A DNA stretch of 64,000 nt from Ferrovibrio sp964429465 (GCA_964429465.1 CAYSCA010000002.1:1-64000), one strand, 5' to 3'. Numbered from the stretch's first letter, positions 27,025 through 36,011 are shown. Notes: generated by a model from the sequence alone, not told the origin. Made by a program: numbers and translations.

Positions 27025-28041
27025 ATGGGTGCGCCCGGGCCGCTGAATCTGCTGACTGATGTCGAAGGACTGGCTGTGGGCCATGCCGTCGATGAAAGGG
27101 TGCGGACAGGCGTTACCGTCATTCTGCCCGCTGGGCGCGCGGCCTGCTCGGTCGATGTCCGCGGCGGCGGATCGGGAACCCGCGAAACCGACCTGCTGCG
27201 GCCGGAAGCAGCAGCGCAAGCGGTCGACGCCATCTGCCTGGCTGGCGGATCGGCATTCGGCCTCGATGCCGCCGCCGGCATGATGCCATGGCTGGCCAGG
27301 CAGCGGCGCGGCTTCCAGGTGCAGGGCTTCACGGTCCCAATCATCCCGGCGGCGATTCTGTTCGACCTCCATAACGGCGGCGACAAAGACTGGGCCGACA
27401 ATCCGCCCTATCGGCGCCTCGGCCGGGAAGCATGCGAGAATGCCGCCGCGGGCGCCTTTGCACTCGGCAATGCCGGCGCCGGCTACGGAGCGGCCGCCGG
27501 CAGGCTGAAGGGCGGCCTTGGCAGTGCATCCTGGGTAGAAGCCGACGGGCTGGTGGTTGCTGCGCTGATGGCCGTCAATTCGGTGGGCAGCGTGCTGACG
27601 CCGGACAATGAGGGCTTCTGGGCGGCGCCCTACGAACAGAACGGCGAATTCGGGGGGCAGCCGATGGGCGCCAACCGCGGGAATCTGCCGCTTGGCGTTC
27701 CGCCGGAAGCGCGTATCGGCGGGCATACCTGCATCGGCGTTGTGGCCACTAATGCCCCGCTGGACAAAACCGCTCTTCGCCAGGTTGCCGCCATGGCCCA
27801 TGATGGCCTTGCCCGGTCAGTCCGGCCGGTCCATACGCCCTTTGACGGCGATACCATCTTTGCGCTGGCCACTGCTGCGTGGCAGGATGAGCGGGGCGAT
27901 GACGCCAGGCCCTGGCTGATCGCCAGAGTTGGCAGTATCGCCGCCGATTGTGTCGCGCGGGCCGTCGGGCGGGGTGTCTGGATGGCGGAGGGAATCGGCC
28001 ATCTGGGCTCGATCAGAGAGATGGGATTCAGAGGGAGCTGA
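27025..28041 (+). CDS. P1 family peptidase (DmpA/L-aminopeptidase D-esterase type)
   Basis: A 338-residue Ntn-hydrolase-like enzyme of the DmpA family. Visible hallmarks are VEGLAVGHAVDE at the N-terminus, CLAGGSAFGLDAAAGMM, and the region where the precursor cleaves itself and frees its nucleophile, GGHTCIGVVATNAPLDK. The family releases N-terminal amino acids, some of D configuration, from peptides or amides. A TTG 15 bases upstream is an alternative start. It is followed 2 bases later by a peptide-type binding protein, suggesting a pair for capture and cleavage of small peptides. Confidence 0.9.
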   Translation: MGAPGPLNLLTDVEGLAVGHAVDERVRTGVTVILPAGRAACSVDVRGGGSGTRETDLLRPEAAAQAVDAICLAGGSAFGLDAAAGMMPWLARQRRGFQVQGFTVPIIPAAILFDLHNGGDKDWADNPPYRRLGREACENAAAGAFALGNAGAGYGAAAGRLKGGLGSASWVEADGLVVAALMAVNSVGSVLTPDNEGFWAAPYEQNGEFGGQPMGANRGNLPLGVPPEARIGGHTCIGVVATNAPLDKTALRQVAAMAHDGLARSVRPVHTPFDGDTIFALATAAWQDERGDDARPWLIARVGSIAADCVARAVGRGVWMAEGIGHLGSIREMGFRGS

Positions 28042-28043
28042 CC

Positions 28044-29576
28044 ATGAACAACAAGATCATCGGGGCGATTGTCGCGATTGCAGTCGTCGCAGGTGGCGGC
28101 TGGTATTACATGCAATCCGGCGGGGAAGTGGCGCACGCGCCGAATGCCGCCCCGGCCAAGGATGATATCGTCATCGGAATGGCGCTTGAGCCGCCGGGGC
28201 TGGATCCGACTATCGCCCCCGCAGCGGCAATCGGCGAAATCACGCATCTCAATATCTTTGAGGGCCTGACCCGCATCCAGGAAAATGGTGAGGTTGCGCC
28301 GCTGCTGGCCGAGAGCTGGACTGTCTCGCCGGACATGATGACTTTTACCTTCAAGCTGAAATCCGGCGTCAAGTTCCAGGACGGCACCGCGTTCGATTCC
28401 GCCGACGTGAAATACTCGTTCGAGAAATATGCCGGCGAGAAGAGCACCAACAAGCGGAAGGCTGTTTTCACCAATATGGCCTCGGTGGAGGCGCCCGATG
28501 CAACCACTGTGGTCGTCACGCTGAAGAAGCCGGACCCAACCCTGCTGTTCAGCCTCGGCGAGAACACCGCCGTCATCACCGCGCCGGAATCCAGCGATAC
28601 GAACGCGACGAAACCGCTCGGAACCGGCCCCTACAAGTTCGAAAGCTGGGTGAAAGGTGATTCGGTCACGCTGACCGCAGCCGATACCTACCGTGACAAA
28701 GGGGCCATCAAGATCAAGACGGCCAAGTTCCGCTTCATTTCCGATCCGGGCGCAATGGTAGCGGCGATGCAGGCCGGCGATATCGATGCGATCCCGATCG
28801 GCATCACCGGGGAGAACGTCGCGCAATTCGAGAAGGACAAGCGCTTCAAGGTCACTATCGGCTCCACCGAAGGCGAGACGATGCTGATCATGAACAACAA
28901 GCGCAAGCCGCTGGATGACGTGCGGGTACGGCGCGCCATCAGCTATGCGCTGGACCGGAAGGCGATCATTGATGGCGTCAATTCCGGCTACGGCAAGCCG
29001 ATCGGCAGCCACTTCCCGCCGCATGATCCGGCGTATGTCGACCTGACCGGCATGTATCCCCATGACCCGGCCAAGGCCAAGGCGCTATTGCAGGAGGCCG
29101 GCATCAGCAATCTTGAACTGACACTGAAATTGCCGCCGCCGGCCTATGCCCGCCGCGGCGGAGAAATTATCGCAGCCATGCTGGCGGAGGTCGGGATCAC
29201 CGCGAAAATCGAGAATGTCGAATGGGCCCAGTGGCTCGATACGGCGTTCAAGAACAAGAACTTCGACCTGACCATCGTCAGCCATGTCGAGCCGAATGAC
29301 TACGTCAAGTACGCCGATGTGAACTACTACTATCAGTATGACAGCAAGGAAGTGCAGGACCTGATCGCCAAGGCAAATTCCACGCTGGATAAAGCCGAGC
29401 GCACCAAGGCTCTGCAGCAGATGCAGCGCAAGATTGCCGAAGATGCGGTCAACGGCTTTCTCTATAACCTGCCCCGTATCGGCGTCTACAAAGCCGGTCT
29501 GGCCGGCTTCTGGGTCAACGCACCGATCTTCGTGAACGATCTGGCGGCGGTGTCCTGGCAGCAGGCCGGCAGCTGA
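28044..29576 (+). CDS. Orphan ABC solute-binding protein, family 5
   Basis: A 510-residue periplasmic binding protein with an N-terminal hydrophobic signal/anchor (IIGAIVAIAVVAGGGWYYM). It has the SBP_bac_5 features MALEPPGLDPTIAPAAAIGE near the mature start, FTFKLKSGVKFQDGTAFDSA and DVRVRRAISYALDRKAIIDG. No permease or ATPase gene follows; a strong terminator comes instead. The nearest permeases of matching class are in the divergent operon (8297-14288), which already has its own longer binding protein. It could feed that transporter or one encoded elsewhere. Confidence 0.9.
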   Translation: MNNKIIGAIVAIAVVAGGGWYYMQSGGEVAHAPNAAPAKDDIVIGMALEPPGLDPTIAPAAAIGEITHLNIFEGLTRIQENGEVAPLLAESWTVSPDMMTFTFKLKSGVKFQDGTAFDSADVKYSFEKYAGEKSTNKRKAVFTNMASVEAPDATTVVVTLKKPDPTLLFSLGENTAVITAPESSDTNATKPLGTGPYKFESWVKGDSVTLTAADTYRDKGAIKIKTAKFRFISDPGAMVAAMQAGDIDAIPIGITGENVAQFEKDKRFKVTIGSTEGETMLIMNNKRKPLDDVRVRRAISYALDRKAIIDGVNSGYGKPIGSHFPPHDPAYVDLTGMYPHDPAKAKALLQEAGISNLELTLKLPPPAYARRGGEIIAAMLAEVGITAKIENVEWAQWLDTAFKNKNFDLTIVSHVEPNDYVKYADVNYYYQYDSKEVQDLIAKANSTLDKAERTKALQQMQRKIAEDAVNGFLYNLPRIGVYKAGLAGFWVNAPIFVNDLAAVSWQQAGS

Positions 29577-29600
29577 TCGGTCTGCTCTGAATGTAAAAAA

Positions 29601-29635
29601 AAAGCCCGCCGGGGAGACCCGGCGGGCTTTTTCCT
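29601..29635 (+). terminator. Rho-independent terminator of the plus-strand operon
   Basis: A 13-bp perfect stem (AAAGCCCGCCGGG pairs with CCCGGCGGGCTTT) with a GAGA loop, followed by T residues. It is flanked by A on the left and T on the right, so it may also stop the convergent OmpA-like gene. Confidence 0.92.
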
Positions 29636-29650
29636 GTTCGGCGCCATGGA

Positions 29651-30844
29651 TCAGCGCACGAAGACATGCACCTCGTTGGCGGCGCTCTGGGCGTTGCTGG
29701 CGGCTGCCACATTCACCCGGCTGGCCGGCAGTCCCATATCGGCCAAGGAGCGCAGCACGCGATCGGCATTGCGCCGCGCCTGGTTCTGGTTGCTGGCTGC
29801 CTGGGCCGGGGTCCCGCCTGCGGCGATGGCGACCACATCGAACATGGCATTCGGCTTGCGGGCCAGCGCCTGCGACACGGCATTGTAGAGCGCCTGCTGG
29901 TAGGGGACATCGGCGCGATCGAAACGGATCACCACCAGCGGCGTACGGCCGACGGTGCTGACCGGCGCCGCGGTATCGGCGGCCGCGAATTGCTGCGCGC
30001 CGGCGAAATAGGTCGCGCGGTTGCCAAGCGCCGGGCCCAGCAGCTCACCCTGCTTGATGGCGGCCGAAAGCGTCGTGAGATTGGTCCGCTCACTGCCGAC
30101 ATAATTGGTCTGCCGGGCGACATCCTGGCTGAGTTCGCCCAGGAGGCGGTCGATCAGCACCACGGTCTTGGCGGTTTCATCCTCCAGGACGGCCAGCTGG
30201 CGGTGATCCTCGTCAATCGCCCCCGACAGGCTGTAGGTCGACTTGATCGATTGCAGCAGGTAGGTGGCCATCGCCGAATCGGCGGCCACCTGGTTGCCCA
30301 GGCTGCTGAGCTGGTTCACGTCGGCAGCCATCTGGTCCAGCTGGACCTGGGCCTGATTCCACTGGCTGATCAGGATCGGGTTGCCAGGTGTGGTGCCCAT
30401 CTGCAAACGGGTACTGACCGCGGCGACAAGTCCATGATAACGCTGGGAATTTTGAGTTGCCTGATTGCGGACGGTCTGCAGCGACTGGTTGCGCTGGGTT
30501 ACCTGCTGCTGCAGCTGCGCGAGCTCCCCGCGCATCTGCTGGACCTTCTGGCCGACATAGGTGCCGGTCGACTGGCCGGGGGTAACGCCGGGAACCACGA
30601 AATTCGTGCTGCCCATGGTGGGCGGGCTAAGCGTGGGCTGCGGGTTGGCTTCGGCCGGAGAGGCCGGAATCTGCTGAGCATTGGCGACCGGGGCCTGACC
30701 AGCCGGATCGTCTCCGGTCAGCGAGGGCCACAATTCGTCGGAAACGTAGGAGCAACCGGAGAGCAGAAGCGCTGCTGTGGCCAGAGTCCCCGCCGAGGCC
30801 AGACCGCGACGCCGCAGCGCCGGATTATGAACAAGATGTGCCAT
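29651..30844 (-). CDS. OmpA-like envelope lipoprotein with coiled coil
   Basis: About 397 residues from the start MAHLVHNPALRRRGL. A lipoprotein signal ends in LLSGC, giving lipidated Cys31. After a Pro-rich linker a Gln-rich coiled coil follows (about 110-160, QQMRGELAQLQQQ), then a helical region and a C-terminal OmpA-type domain (about 300-397) with NQARRNADRVLRSLADMGLP and RVNVAA. The Asp of the usual peptidoglycan-binding TDxxG segment is not evident (AAGGTPAQ), so diaminopimelate binding may be weak. Longer starts to 30988 are possible but would bury the signal peptide. It stands alone between a terminator and a tRNA. Confidence 0.75.
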   Translation of the reverse strand: MAHLVHNPALRRRGLASAGTLATAALLLSGCSYVSDELWPSLTGDDPAGQAPVANAQQIPASPAEANPQPTLSPPTMGSTNFVVPGVTPGQSTGTYVGQKVQQMRGELAQLQQQVTQRNQSLQTVRNQATQNSQRYHGLVAAVSTRLQMGTTPGNPILISQWNQAQVQLDQMAADVNQLSSLGNQVAADSAMATYLLQSIKSTYSLSGAIDEDHRQLAVLEDETAKTVVLIDRLLGELSQDVARQTNYVGSERTNLTTLSAAIKQGELLGPALGNRATYFAGAQQFAAADTAAPVSTVGRTPLVVIRFDRADVPYQQALYNAVSQALARKPNAMFDVVAIAAGGTPAQAASNQNQARRNADRVLRSLADMGLPASRVNVAAASNAQSAANEVHVFVR

Positions 30845-31106
30845 GCCGCGCCGTCTCGCGTTGCTATTATAATGACTTGTCATGCTGGCCTGAGGCCCCC
30901 CGTTGCACATGGCGCAACCGTCGCCGCGCGACCGGTACACACCCTCTGCTAACATGCCTATTCTACGGGCGCGCCGGACCGCTCGCAAGCTTCATCTGTG
31001 AGTAGAATCCGAGGGTTGTGGGCGACAGAACCAGTCCAGTCAGGGCCCTTGCATAGCCGGGGCTAATTGAGTAGGTTCCGCCCCCGTCGCGGTTTTCGCC
31101 GCTTGC

Positions 31107-31183
31107 GCGCTCGTAGCTCAGCTGGATAGAGCACCAGACTACGAATCTGGGGGTCAGGAGTTCGAATCTCTTCGAGCGCGCCA
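31107..31183 (+). tRNA. tRNA-Arg (anticodon ACG)
   Basis: A complete cloverleaf of 77 bases. The acceptor arm GCGCTCG pairs with CGAGCGC. The D arm is GCTCAGCTGGATAGAGC, the anticodon stem CCAGA/TCTGG encloses CTACGAA (anticodon ACG), and the T loop is TTCGAAT. The CCA end is encoded. The ACG anticodon would be edited to ICG to read CGN codons. Confidence 0.97.
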
Positions 31184-31312
31184 TTTTCCCAATAATTTAA
31201 CCCCAACCTCCCGGTGCCCGCGCCTGCGCTGCTGTCCCGGAACCAGACCTTCGGCGGTGACGATCCGCGGGGCGCAGAATGAGTTGTGTGGCGAAGTTTC
31301 CCCAAGCGGAAT

Positions 31313-34168
31313 TCAGACCGGGACGGGGCGGCGCAGCCGCTGGCAGAAATCGGCGAACTCCTCCTTGGTAATGGCGAAGGCAGCCAGCGCCTCGAATCGC
31401 TGCAGGATCTGTCGCCATTTGGCCTCGGAGGAGGTCAGCACGCCATCCTGGATGAAGGTCACCAGATAGCCCCGCTCCAGAGCCGAATGGGCCGTCTGCT
31501 TGACCGAGGTCACGCCGTCCATGCCGGCAATGAAAAGATGCTCGATTCCGTTCTCGCGCAGGAAGCTGTTCAGCCGCGCGCTGGAAAAGGCATCTGGCGC
31601 ATGCTTGGAGAAGACGTGCTCCGAAACCCGGCGGAGGCTGGCCCCGGTTCCGGGTGTGCCGATCTCAAATTCACCTGCATTCCTTATCTGCTGGTGCGTC
31701 AGGTGTCTCCACCGCCCGGACTCACGCTGTGCATAAAGCACCATGACGCCTGATCTTGCCGCAAGGCTCGATATATCGTTGATCGTGTCAATCAGGCGGC
31801 CGTTCGCCGTTTTTATCCGCGAATGGCCGGTCGGGGTGCCGGCAGCGTCAGGAACGTCGATGACCAGCAGAGCGTGGCGCCGGATGGTGGGGCCCGCTCG
31901 TCGGACCTCATCCCGCACCGGCCCGCCGGAATCCCAGCCGGTCAGGGAGGGGGTGATCGCGCCTGTCGGCGAGGACTGGTAGCACTCGAACTCGGTCGAG
32001 AAGTAAGTCCCCTCCGTATACCCATAACTCGCTTGCTGCCGTTCGTTCACCATCGTGACGACCGATCCGACAAGGAATGCATCCGAGCGCCGCAGCTTTT
32101 TCGCCGCCGTTGCAATGGCATCGCGCGGCGTTCCGCCCCACCGCACGGCCAGTACGGTGGCATCGGCATGTTGCGCCAGGAGCACGGCTTCTGATGCCGA
32201 AAGGACAGGCGGGGCGTCGATAATCACGAGATCGTAGCGATCTCGCAGCGAGCCCAGCAGGTCAGGAAGCCTGCGCGTCCAGGTCAGGAGCGACCCGCGC
32301 GAAAACCTGCCCGGAAGCATGACATCGGTGCCGGAGACAACATCGGAAATGATGACCTCGTCGGGGGCTGCAGTATTCTCAAGCACTTCTGCCAGGCCTG
32401 CTCCGGTACGGATGCCGAGCGCCTCACTCGTGCCCTTCTTCCAGAAATCCGCGTCGAGAAGCAGGACGCGATTGCCGCATTGCGCCGCCAGGGCAGCGAG
32501 ACTGAGCGCCAGAGTGGTCTTCCCATCGCCGGGTAGGGCTGAGGTGATTACCGTCACCCGCGGGGGGCTGCTCATCGAGAACAGAGCCGCATAAGCGGCT
32601 TTCAGGGCCTCGCGGTAGGAGGAGCCGTAGCGAGCGGCCTGTGCCGGAGAGCGGCGGGCCGCCTCAGACATCGGAAGCATTCCGAGACCGGAAATCCTGA
32701 GCTGGGCCTCCAGTTCCCGAAGGCTTCGGATGCTGCGATCCGATTTCTCGATCAGGAGTACCACGAGGCCGGCGGCGATCAGTGAGGCGATTCCGGAAAC
32801 CAGAATCAGGAGCACTTTCTTGGGGCGTTCGGGAAGAACAGGCAGCTGGGCGTAAGAGGCGATCTGCGCGTCGGGCTTCTGCCACGATGTGTCGGCGTTC
32901 TGGCTAGTCGTTGTCAGCCGCGCCATGAAATCGTCGAGGATGCGGCGGTCGGCCTGCGCCGTGCGTTCCAGTGCGCGCAACGCCACATCGGCATTGTTCA
33001 TCCGGGCCACATCGGCCTTTAGGGCGCCGAGCCGTTGCCGCAGATCCTGCTCTCTCATGCGCGCGATCTGCAGGTCGTTTTCAACGGACGCGATTACGCG
33101 CTGGTTTTCCCGGCGCATCGCCGCATGGATGTTCCGGAGTTTCTCCCGCAATCCCACGGCCGGCGGATACTTCTCTCCGAATTCCGTCGACATCTCGGCG
33201 AGTTGCTGCTGGACCTTGGCTTCTTCGGTCTGCAGTGTTTCCATCAGTGGCGACTCGACGACATCGGTGGTGATGCGGTTGCGCCCGCCGACGTCGATCG
33301 AAGCCCGGTATTGCCGCAGACGCGCCTCGAGGGCAGCGCGTTCCGTCTCGGCAGTTGCGAGTTCGGCGCTGACATCCGTCATCTGCTTGAGCAGCAGCGG
33401 TGAACCGCCGGGCATGGAGAAAAGCCCGTTACGGGAGCGAAATTCCTCTACCGCTCGTTCGGCATTGGCAACCTTTGTTTCCAGTTGCGCAATTCGCTCG
33501 CGCAGCCACTCTGACGTCCGCCTGGCAGATTGCGCGCGCAGATCGAGCTGCCGGTCGACATAATGGTCGACCAGCGTATTGGCTATCCGCATGGCCAGCT
33601 CGGCATCGCGCGACTCAAAGGCGACATCGATCATGCGGGAGTTGTTCCGGATGCCCACCTGCAGACGAGACAGAAAGCCCTGTACCGCCTGGGAGAGCGC
33701 GGCCGAGGCCCCTGCGGGTTGCTCGGCGGACTGGTCGCCCAGGATCCAGAGCCTGATCCGCAACACCAGGTTTCTGATCTGCGCCACGACGCCGGTTTCC
33801 CCCCGTGCCGCCTGGGCTGGATTGATTTCCGGGTGGTTTTCCAGTGCGAGGGCGCGGATCACCGTCGCGGCGAGCTGCGGGGAATGGAGGATCTCGACGG
33901 CGGTTTGCACGGCTCCCGTATCAGGCGGAAGGGCAGGAGCCGTGTCCCGGCTCGCCCGACTGGTTTCGGTGGAATCACCGAGGACTACCAGCGCATGGGC
34001 GACATAACGAGGCGGCAACTGCACGATGATCGCTGCGGCGAGGCCGGTCCCGAGAACGGCTATGGCGGCGAACAGGAATTTCCGGCGCCAGAGCGTGCGA
34101 AGGATTGCTGCGTAATCAAGCGCATCGCTGTCGTGCGGCGGCATCGGGCCGCCGATATCGTCTTCCAT
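31313..34168 (-). CDS. Wzc-type tyrosine autokinase fused to a C-terminal isochorismatase-like domain
   Basis: About 951 residues from MEDDIGGPMPPHD. In order: an N-terminal membrane helix and Wzz domain (about 10-130), long coiled coils with a GNVR-like region (to about 440), a second membrane helix (LILVSGIASLIAAGLVVLLI), and a BY-kinase with Walker A PGDGKTT (K551), Walker A' LLLDAD (D573, D575) and Walker B VIIDAPP (D652). A tyrosine cluster follows (Y716, Y718, Y723, Y731). From about 764 an isochorismatase fold is attached, with LLVIDVPD (D771), SKHAPDAF (K855), and Ser888 where the catalytic Cys should be (VTSVKQTA). It controls chain length and export of the polysaccharide. A longer start at 34291 has no family sequence. 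Confidence 0.9.
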   Translation of the reverse strand: MEDDIGGPMPPHDSDALDYAAILRTLWRRKFLFAAIAVLGTGLAAAIIVQLPPRYVAHALVVLGDSTETSRASRDTAPALPPDTGAVQTAVEILHSPQLAATVIRALALENHPEINPAQAARGETGVVAQIRNLVLRIRLWILGDQSAEQPAGASAALSQAVQGFLSRLQVGIRNNSRMIDVAFESRDAELAMRIANTLVDHYVDRQLDLRAQSARRTSEWLRERIAQLETKVANAERAVEEFRSRNGLFSMPGGSPLLLKQMTDVSAELATAETERAALEARLRQYRASIDVGGRNRITTDVVESPLMETLQTEEAKVQQQLAEMSTEFGEKYPPAVGLREKLRNIHAAMRRENQRVIASVENDLQIARMREQDLRQRLGALKADVARMNNADVALRALERTAQADRRILDDFMARLTTTSQNADTSWQKPDAQIASYAQLPVLPERPKKVLLILVSGIASLIAAGLVVLLIEKSDRSIRSLRELEAQLRISGLGMLPMSEAARRSPAQAARYGSSYREALKAAYAALFSMSSPPRVTVITSALPGDGKTTLALSLAALAAQCGNRVLLLDADFWKKGTSEALGIRTGAGLAEVLENTAAPDEVIISDVVSGTDVMLPGRFSRGSLLTWTRRLPDLLGSLRDRYDLVIIDAPPVLSASEAVLLAQHADATVLAVRWGGTPRDAIATAAKKLRRSDAFLVGSVVTMVNERQQASYGYTEGTYFSTEFECYQSSPTGAITPSLTGWDSGGPVRDEVRRAGPTIRRHALLVIDVPDAAGTPTGHSRIKTANGRLIDTINDISSLAARSGVMVLYAQRESGRWRHLTHQQIRNAGEFEIGTPGTGASLRRVSEHVFSKHAPDAFSSARLNSFLRENGIEHLFIAGMDGVTSVKQTAHSALERGYLVTFIQDGVLTSSEAKWRQILQRFEALAAFAITKEEFADFCQRLRRPVPV

Positions 34169-34390
34169 ATGGGATGGGCGACCCGGATTACGCGCCGCAA
34201 ACCCGTGAGCGGCAGGGACTAGGTCATTTGTCCGGGGCTGTCCGGGCCATCTTCCGGGGTGGTCCGGTCGCCACACGCCGCTCTCACCCATCTGAACCTC
34301 CGTCTCGGCGGGCCGGCAGCCAGCCAGCCGTTCTGCCCAAACTCCGCGGGTGCCTTGCCGGCCTGCAATTTGTCGCTTGTATCCTCACCC

Positions 34391-34432
34391 GCGACTCGAT
34401 AAGAAAAGAAAAGAAAAGAAAAAGCAAGAATA
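34391..34432 (+). promoter_or_regulatory. GAAAA-repeat tract with adjacent TCGATAA box
   Basis: The sequence GACTCGATAA is followed at once by four AGAAA-type repeats and more A-rich DNA. It lies in the divergent region between the tyrosine kinase gene and the initiating transferase gene. The same GACTCGATAA start, again followed by AAAA and GAA, occurs at 50577, and a related tract on the opposite strand at 36608. It may be a curved or regulator-binding promoter element. Confidence 0.45.
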
Positions 34433-34476
34433 AGTTCGGGGGCACAGACCGAAGCCGGGACCGGGGAGGAGAATCG

Positions 34477-35961
34477 ATGTCTGGCGGTGGCGATGTTCTC
34501 TACGGGCCGAAACCCGCTATTTTGGACCGTCTGCCGTTCCAGATCGGATCCAGGTCGTCACCGCGCAAGCCTCGGGTCCCATCGGCAACCGATCTGCAGA
34601 CGCGCCTGCCAGGACTTGTGATCGTGTGGGACTGGCTGGGGATTACCGCGGCGGGGTTGCTGATCGATGTGGCCCTGGCCCAGGAAGACGTCAGCGAGCC
34701 GTCCCGCTACCTGGATATCGTGCTCGCGGCCACGCTGGCGGTTAATTACCTGCATCTGCTTCGCGGCTATTGCATTCCCAGCATGCATAAAATGGGTGTC
34801 CAGGTGACGAAGGCGTCCCTGGCCTGGTTCGGCGCCTTCGCCAGCGTGGCGGCAATCGACTATGCGGCCGGGCAGGTAACTGAATTCGGGGAAATCTGGG
34901 CGGGCCTCTGGTTCGTCAGCGCATGGCTGTTCATTTGCACGTCCAGAGGGCTGGTGGGTTCCCTGCTATCGCGCTGGCAAAGGGACGGTCGGCTGGCCCG
35001 CAGGATTGCAGTGCTCGGGACGGGACCAGCCGCCGCTGTTCTCGCGCGCAGATTGCAGGCCCATAGCGAGGAGGCTACCGTCATTGGTCTTTTTGTCGAA
35101 GACGACGTTGCGGCGGGAGTGGATGAAAGCGCAGGGAGTCTGGACCGTCTTACATTGCTGGCCAATTCCGGCGAAGTCGACGAGGTGATCCTCGCAATAA
35201 CCGGCGACCCATCTGCGGGCTTGCGGCAGACAATGGCGAAACTGGCGCTGACCCAGGTCGAGGTGAAGATTTCTCCACGGCTCCCCGATCTCGGCTTTCC
35301 GGTCCAGGGGCTCAGCAAAGTGGCCGGCATCTCAGCTCTGACGATCCAGGCGAGACCGTTGTCCGGCTGGGGCGCCCCCCTGAAGCGCGCGGAAGACATC
35401 GTACTGACCAGCTTTCTGCTTATCCTGCTGACGCCACTGCTGCTGCTGCTCGCCGTGCTCATCAAGCTGGACAGCCCGGGTCCTGTGATATTCCGGCAGG
35501 AGCGCCACGGGTTCAACAATAACCGGTTCTGCGTTTTTAAGTTCCGCACCATGCATCATGTGCCGGATCCGGATCCCGGCATTCCCCAGGCACGGCGCAA
35601 TGACCCGCGCGTGACGCGCATTGGCGCCATCCTCCGCTGCACCAGCCTGGATGAACTCCCCCAGTTGTTTAATGTCCTGTTGGGTGACATGTCGCTCGTC
35701 GGACCCCGGCCCCACGCGACGGCACACAACGACAAGTATGCCCCTCTCATTGATGGCTATCTGGCACGGCACCGCGTGCGGCCCGGCATTACCGGCTGGG
35801 CTCAGGTGAATGGCTGGCGAGGCGAAACGGAAACGCTCGAAAAGATGCGGAATCGCCTTGAGCACGACCTGTTCTACATCGCCAACTGGTCGCTGCTGCT
35901 GGATCTGAAAGTTCTGGCTTTGACATTTCCCGTCATCGTGCGCGGGACGAATGCCTACTGA
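34477..35961 (+). CDS. Polyprenyl-phosphate sugar-1-phosphate transferase (WcaJ/ExoY type)
   Basis: The initiating enzyme of repeat-unit synthesis transfers a hexose-1-phosphate to undecaprenyl phosphate. It has 494 residues, with four N-terminal membrane helices (about 50-150), a cytoplasmic Rossmann-like CoA-binding-type domain (IAVLGTGPAAAVLARRL), and the catalytic bacterial sugar transferase domain from about 300: KLDSPGPVIFRQERHGFNN, FKFRTMHH, TSLDELPQLFNVLLGDMSLV, GPRPH, RPGITGWAQVNGWRGET. The start has a GGGGAGGAG site. It is divergent from the tyrosine kinase gene. Confidence 0.94.
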   Translation: MSGGGDVLYGPKPAILDRLPFQIGSRSSPRKPRVPSATDLQTRLPGLVIVWDWLGITAAGLLIDVALAQEDVSEPSRYLDIVLAATLAVNYLHLLRGYCIPSMHKMGVQVTKASLAWFGAFASVAAIDYAAGQVTEFGEIWAGLWFVSAWLFICTSRGLVGSLLSRWQRDGRLARRIAVLGTGPAAAVLARRLQAHSEEATVIGLFVEDDVAAGVDESAGSLDRLTLLANSGEVDEVILAITGDPSAGLRQTMAKLALTQVEVKISPRLPDLGFPVQGLSKVAGISALTIQARPLSGWGAPLKRAEDIVLTSFLLILLTPLLLLLAVLIKLDSPGPVIFRQERHGFNNNRFCVFKFRTMHHVPDPDPGIPQARRNDPRVTRIGAILRCTSLDELPQLFNVLLGDMSLVGPRPHATAHNDKYAPLIDGYLARHRVRPGITGWAQVNGWRGETETLEKMRNRLEHDLFYIANWSLLLDLKVLALTFPVIVRGTNAY

Positions 35962-36011
35962 TTGCGAAGGGATTAGTGGCGGTCGAAGCTTTGGCGCGGT
36001 GGCGGCGCCGG

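Noticed and set aside
30963..31305. Small minus-strand frames across the tRNA gene giving a KRFELLTPRF-type peptide
   Set aside because: This peptide is a well-known false product of reading a tRNA-Arg gene backwards. The cloverleaf explains the sequence.
34105..34476. N-terminal extension of the initiating transferase frame by 124 codons
   Set aside because: It would run through the divergent promoter and the GAAAA tract, has no family sequence, and the ATG at 34477 has a strong ribosome site.
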